The notes beneath the pieces are model-generated. The model ran no database searches. It had not been told where the DNA came from and worked only from the letters and a program-made list of their open reading frames with translations. The position numbers and the translations under genes are program-made. This document shows, piece by piece, positions 63,773 to 64,000 of a stretch of DNA of 64,000 bases; position 1 is the stretch's first letter, and every line of letters starts with the position of its first letter. The stretch comes from Fodinibius salipaludis (lineage in GTDB: Bacteria > Bacteroidota > Rhodothermia > Balneolales > Balneolaceae), in NCBI RefSeq assembly GCF_002287075.1, contig NZ_NSKE01000003.1:124001-188000 (forward strand). Direction: 5' to 3'.

Positions 63773-64000
63773 TTAATCGTCATCTGGGCCGCCCATCAAC
63801 GGTTCATTCATGGCTCGTATGCTGGCGTTGGGTAATCCTTCGGGATAGGCTTCTTTACACATATTGAGTACCTCTACAGCCATCTCAACATGTAGCTGTT
63901 TAGAGTTTTCGTAAAACTCTTGGGCATCATTGCTGAGCTTCGGCTTGCCATGCAGGGGCTTATCACTAACACAGAGCATGGTAGCGTTGGGAATACGATA
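63773..64000 (-). CDS. amn: AMP nucleosidase, C-terminal part (cut by window edge)
   Basis: The frame runs from the window end to the TAA at 63775-63773. It reads YRIPNATMLCVSDKPLHGKP, then KLSNDAQEFYENSKQLHVEM and AVEVLNMC. LCVSDKPLHGxxKL is the typical C-terminal block of AMP nucleosidase, which splits AMP into adenine and ribose-5-phosphate. The ATG at 63979 is internal; the true start is outside the window. Confidence 0.82.
   Translation of the reverse strand, partial: YRIPNATMLCVSDKPLHGKPKLSNDAQEFYENSKQLHVEMAVEVLNMCKEAYPEGLPNASIRAMNEPLMGGPDDD

Noticed and set aside
1-64000. CRISPR array, prophage or transposase
   Set aside because: No regularly spaced repeats, phage structural genes or transposase-like frames were seen in the window.

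Overview
The window looks like chromosomal DNA from a member of the Balneolota/Rhodothermota branch of the Bacteroidota superphylum, probably a salt-adapted Balneolaceae-like bacterium. This is inferred from gene content only. The evidence is a stand-alone half-length glycogen/starch synthase followed by a DUF4270 lipoprotein (a Bacteroidota pairing), two TAnnTTTG-type promoter boxes, few Shine-Dalgarno sequences, a Bacteroidota-type ClpS, and an acidic proteome rich in ion channels and transporters. Only one RNA gene is visible, tRNA-Arg(TCG) at about 21.6 kb.

Region 1 (0-12.6 kb) is an accessory, rearranged region. It carries a cupin, an AraC-type regulator, two YceI proteins (one cytosolic, one exported), a Crp/Fnr regulator, a small acetyltransferase, two NAD(P)-binding oxidoreductases, a glyoxalase-fold enzyme, a DASS transporter and a Na/Pi cotransporter. 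It also holds decayed genes: two MscS remnants with complementary deletions, a Na+/Ca2+ antiporter with several lesions, and the tail of an NADH dehydrogenase. Two near-identical promoter segments, each with a TTGA-TCAA (Fnr-type) palindrome, lie on either side of the Crp/Fnr gene.

Region 2 (12.6-35.7 kb) mixes envelope, ion and housekeeping functions: an M20 peptidase lipoprotein, a CASTOR/POLLUX channel, a DUF481 protein, an MscS channel, a COG3014 + LpoB lipoprotein operon, a PQQ-type sugar dehydrogenase, dienelactone hydrolase, nitroreductase, flavin reductase, queA, dinB, a membrane-anchored M15-like peptidase candidate, a 2H phosphoesterase, an amino-acid dehydrogenase and an SSS symporter preceded by a 32-codon membrane ORF, then an LPP20 lipoprotein.

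Region 3 (36-45.3 kb) runs glgB, a ComA-like phosphosulfolactate synthase, degenerate GlgA, DUF4270 lipoprotein, beta-barrel protein, TPR protein, rho and a 57-codon membrane protein. Region 4 (45.3-54.9 kb) is core: purS-clpS-purQ-lptB-rhodanese and miaA on the minus strand, dnaN-SAM hydrolase-methyltransferase on the plus strand, then argS and radC on the minus strand. A small four-helix-bundle gene bounded by 22-bp inverted repeats sits between argS and radC. Region 5 (55-64 kb) has a DUF5916 outer-membrane protein, a SCO1 protein next to a His-rich membrane chemoreceptor, and a six-gene minus-strand cluster (three DUF2975-type membrane proteins, an XRE regulator and an ABC transporter). 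It ends in the 3' part of AMP nucleosidase, cut by the window edge.

The best candidates for undescribed biology are the triple-DUF2975/XRE/ABC cluster, the GlgA-like/DUF4270/barrel/TPR envelope cluster, the SCO1-linked chemoreceptor and the repeated Fnr-type promoter module.
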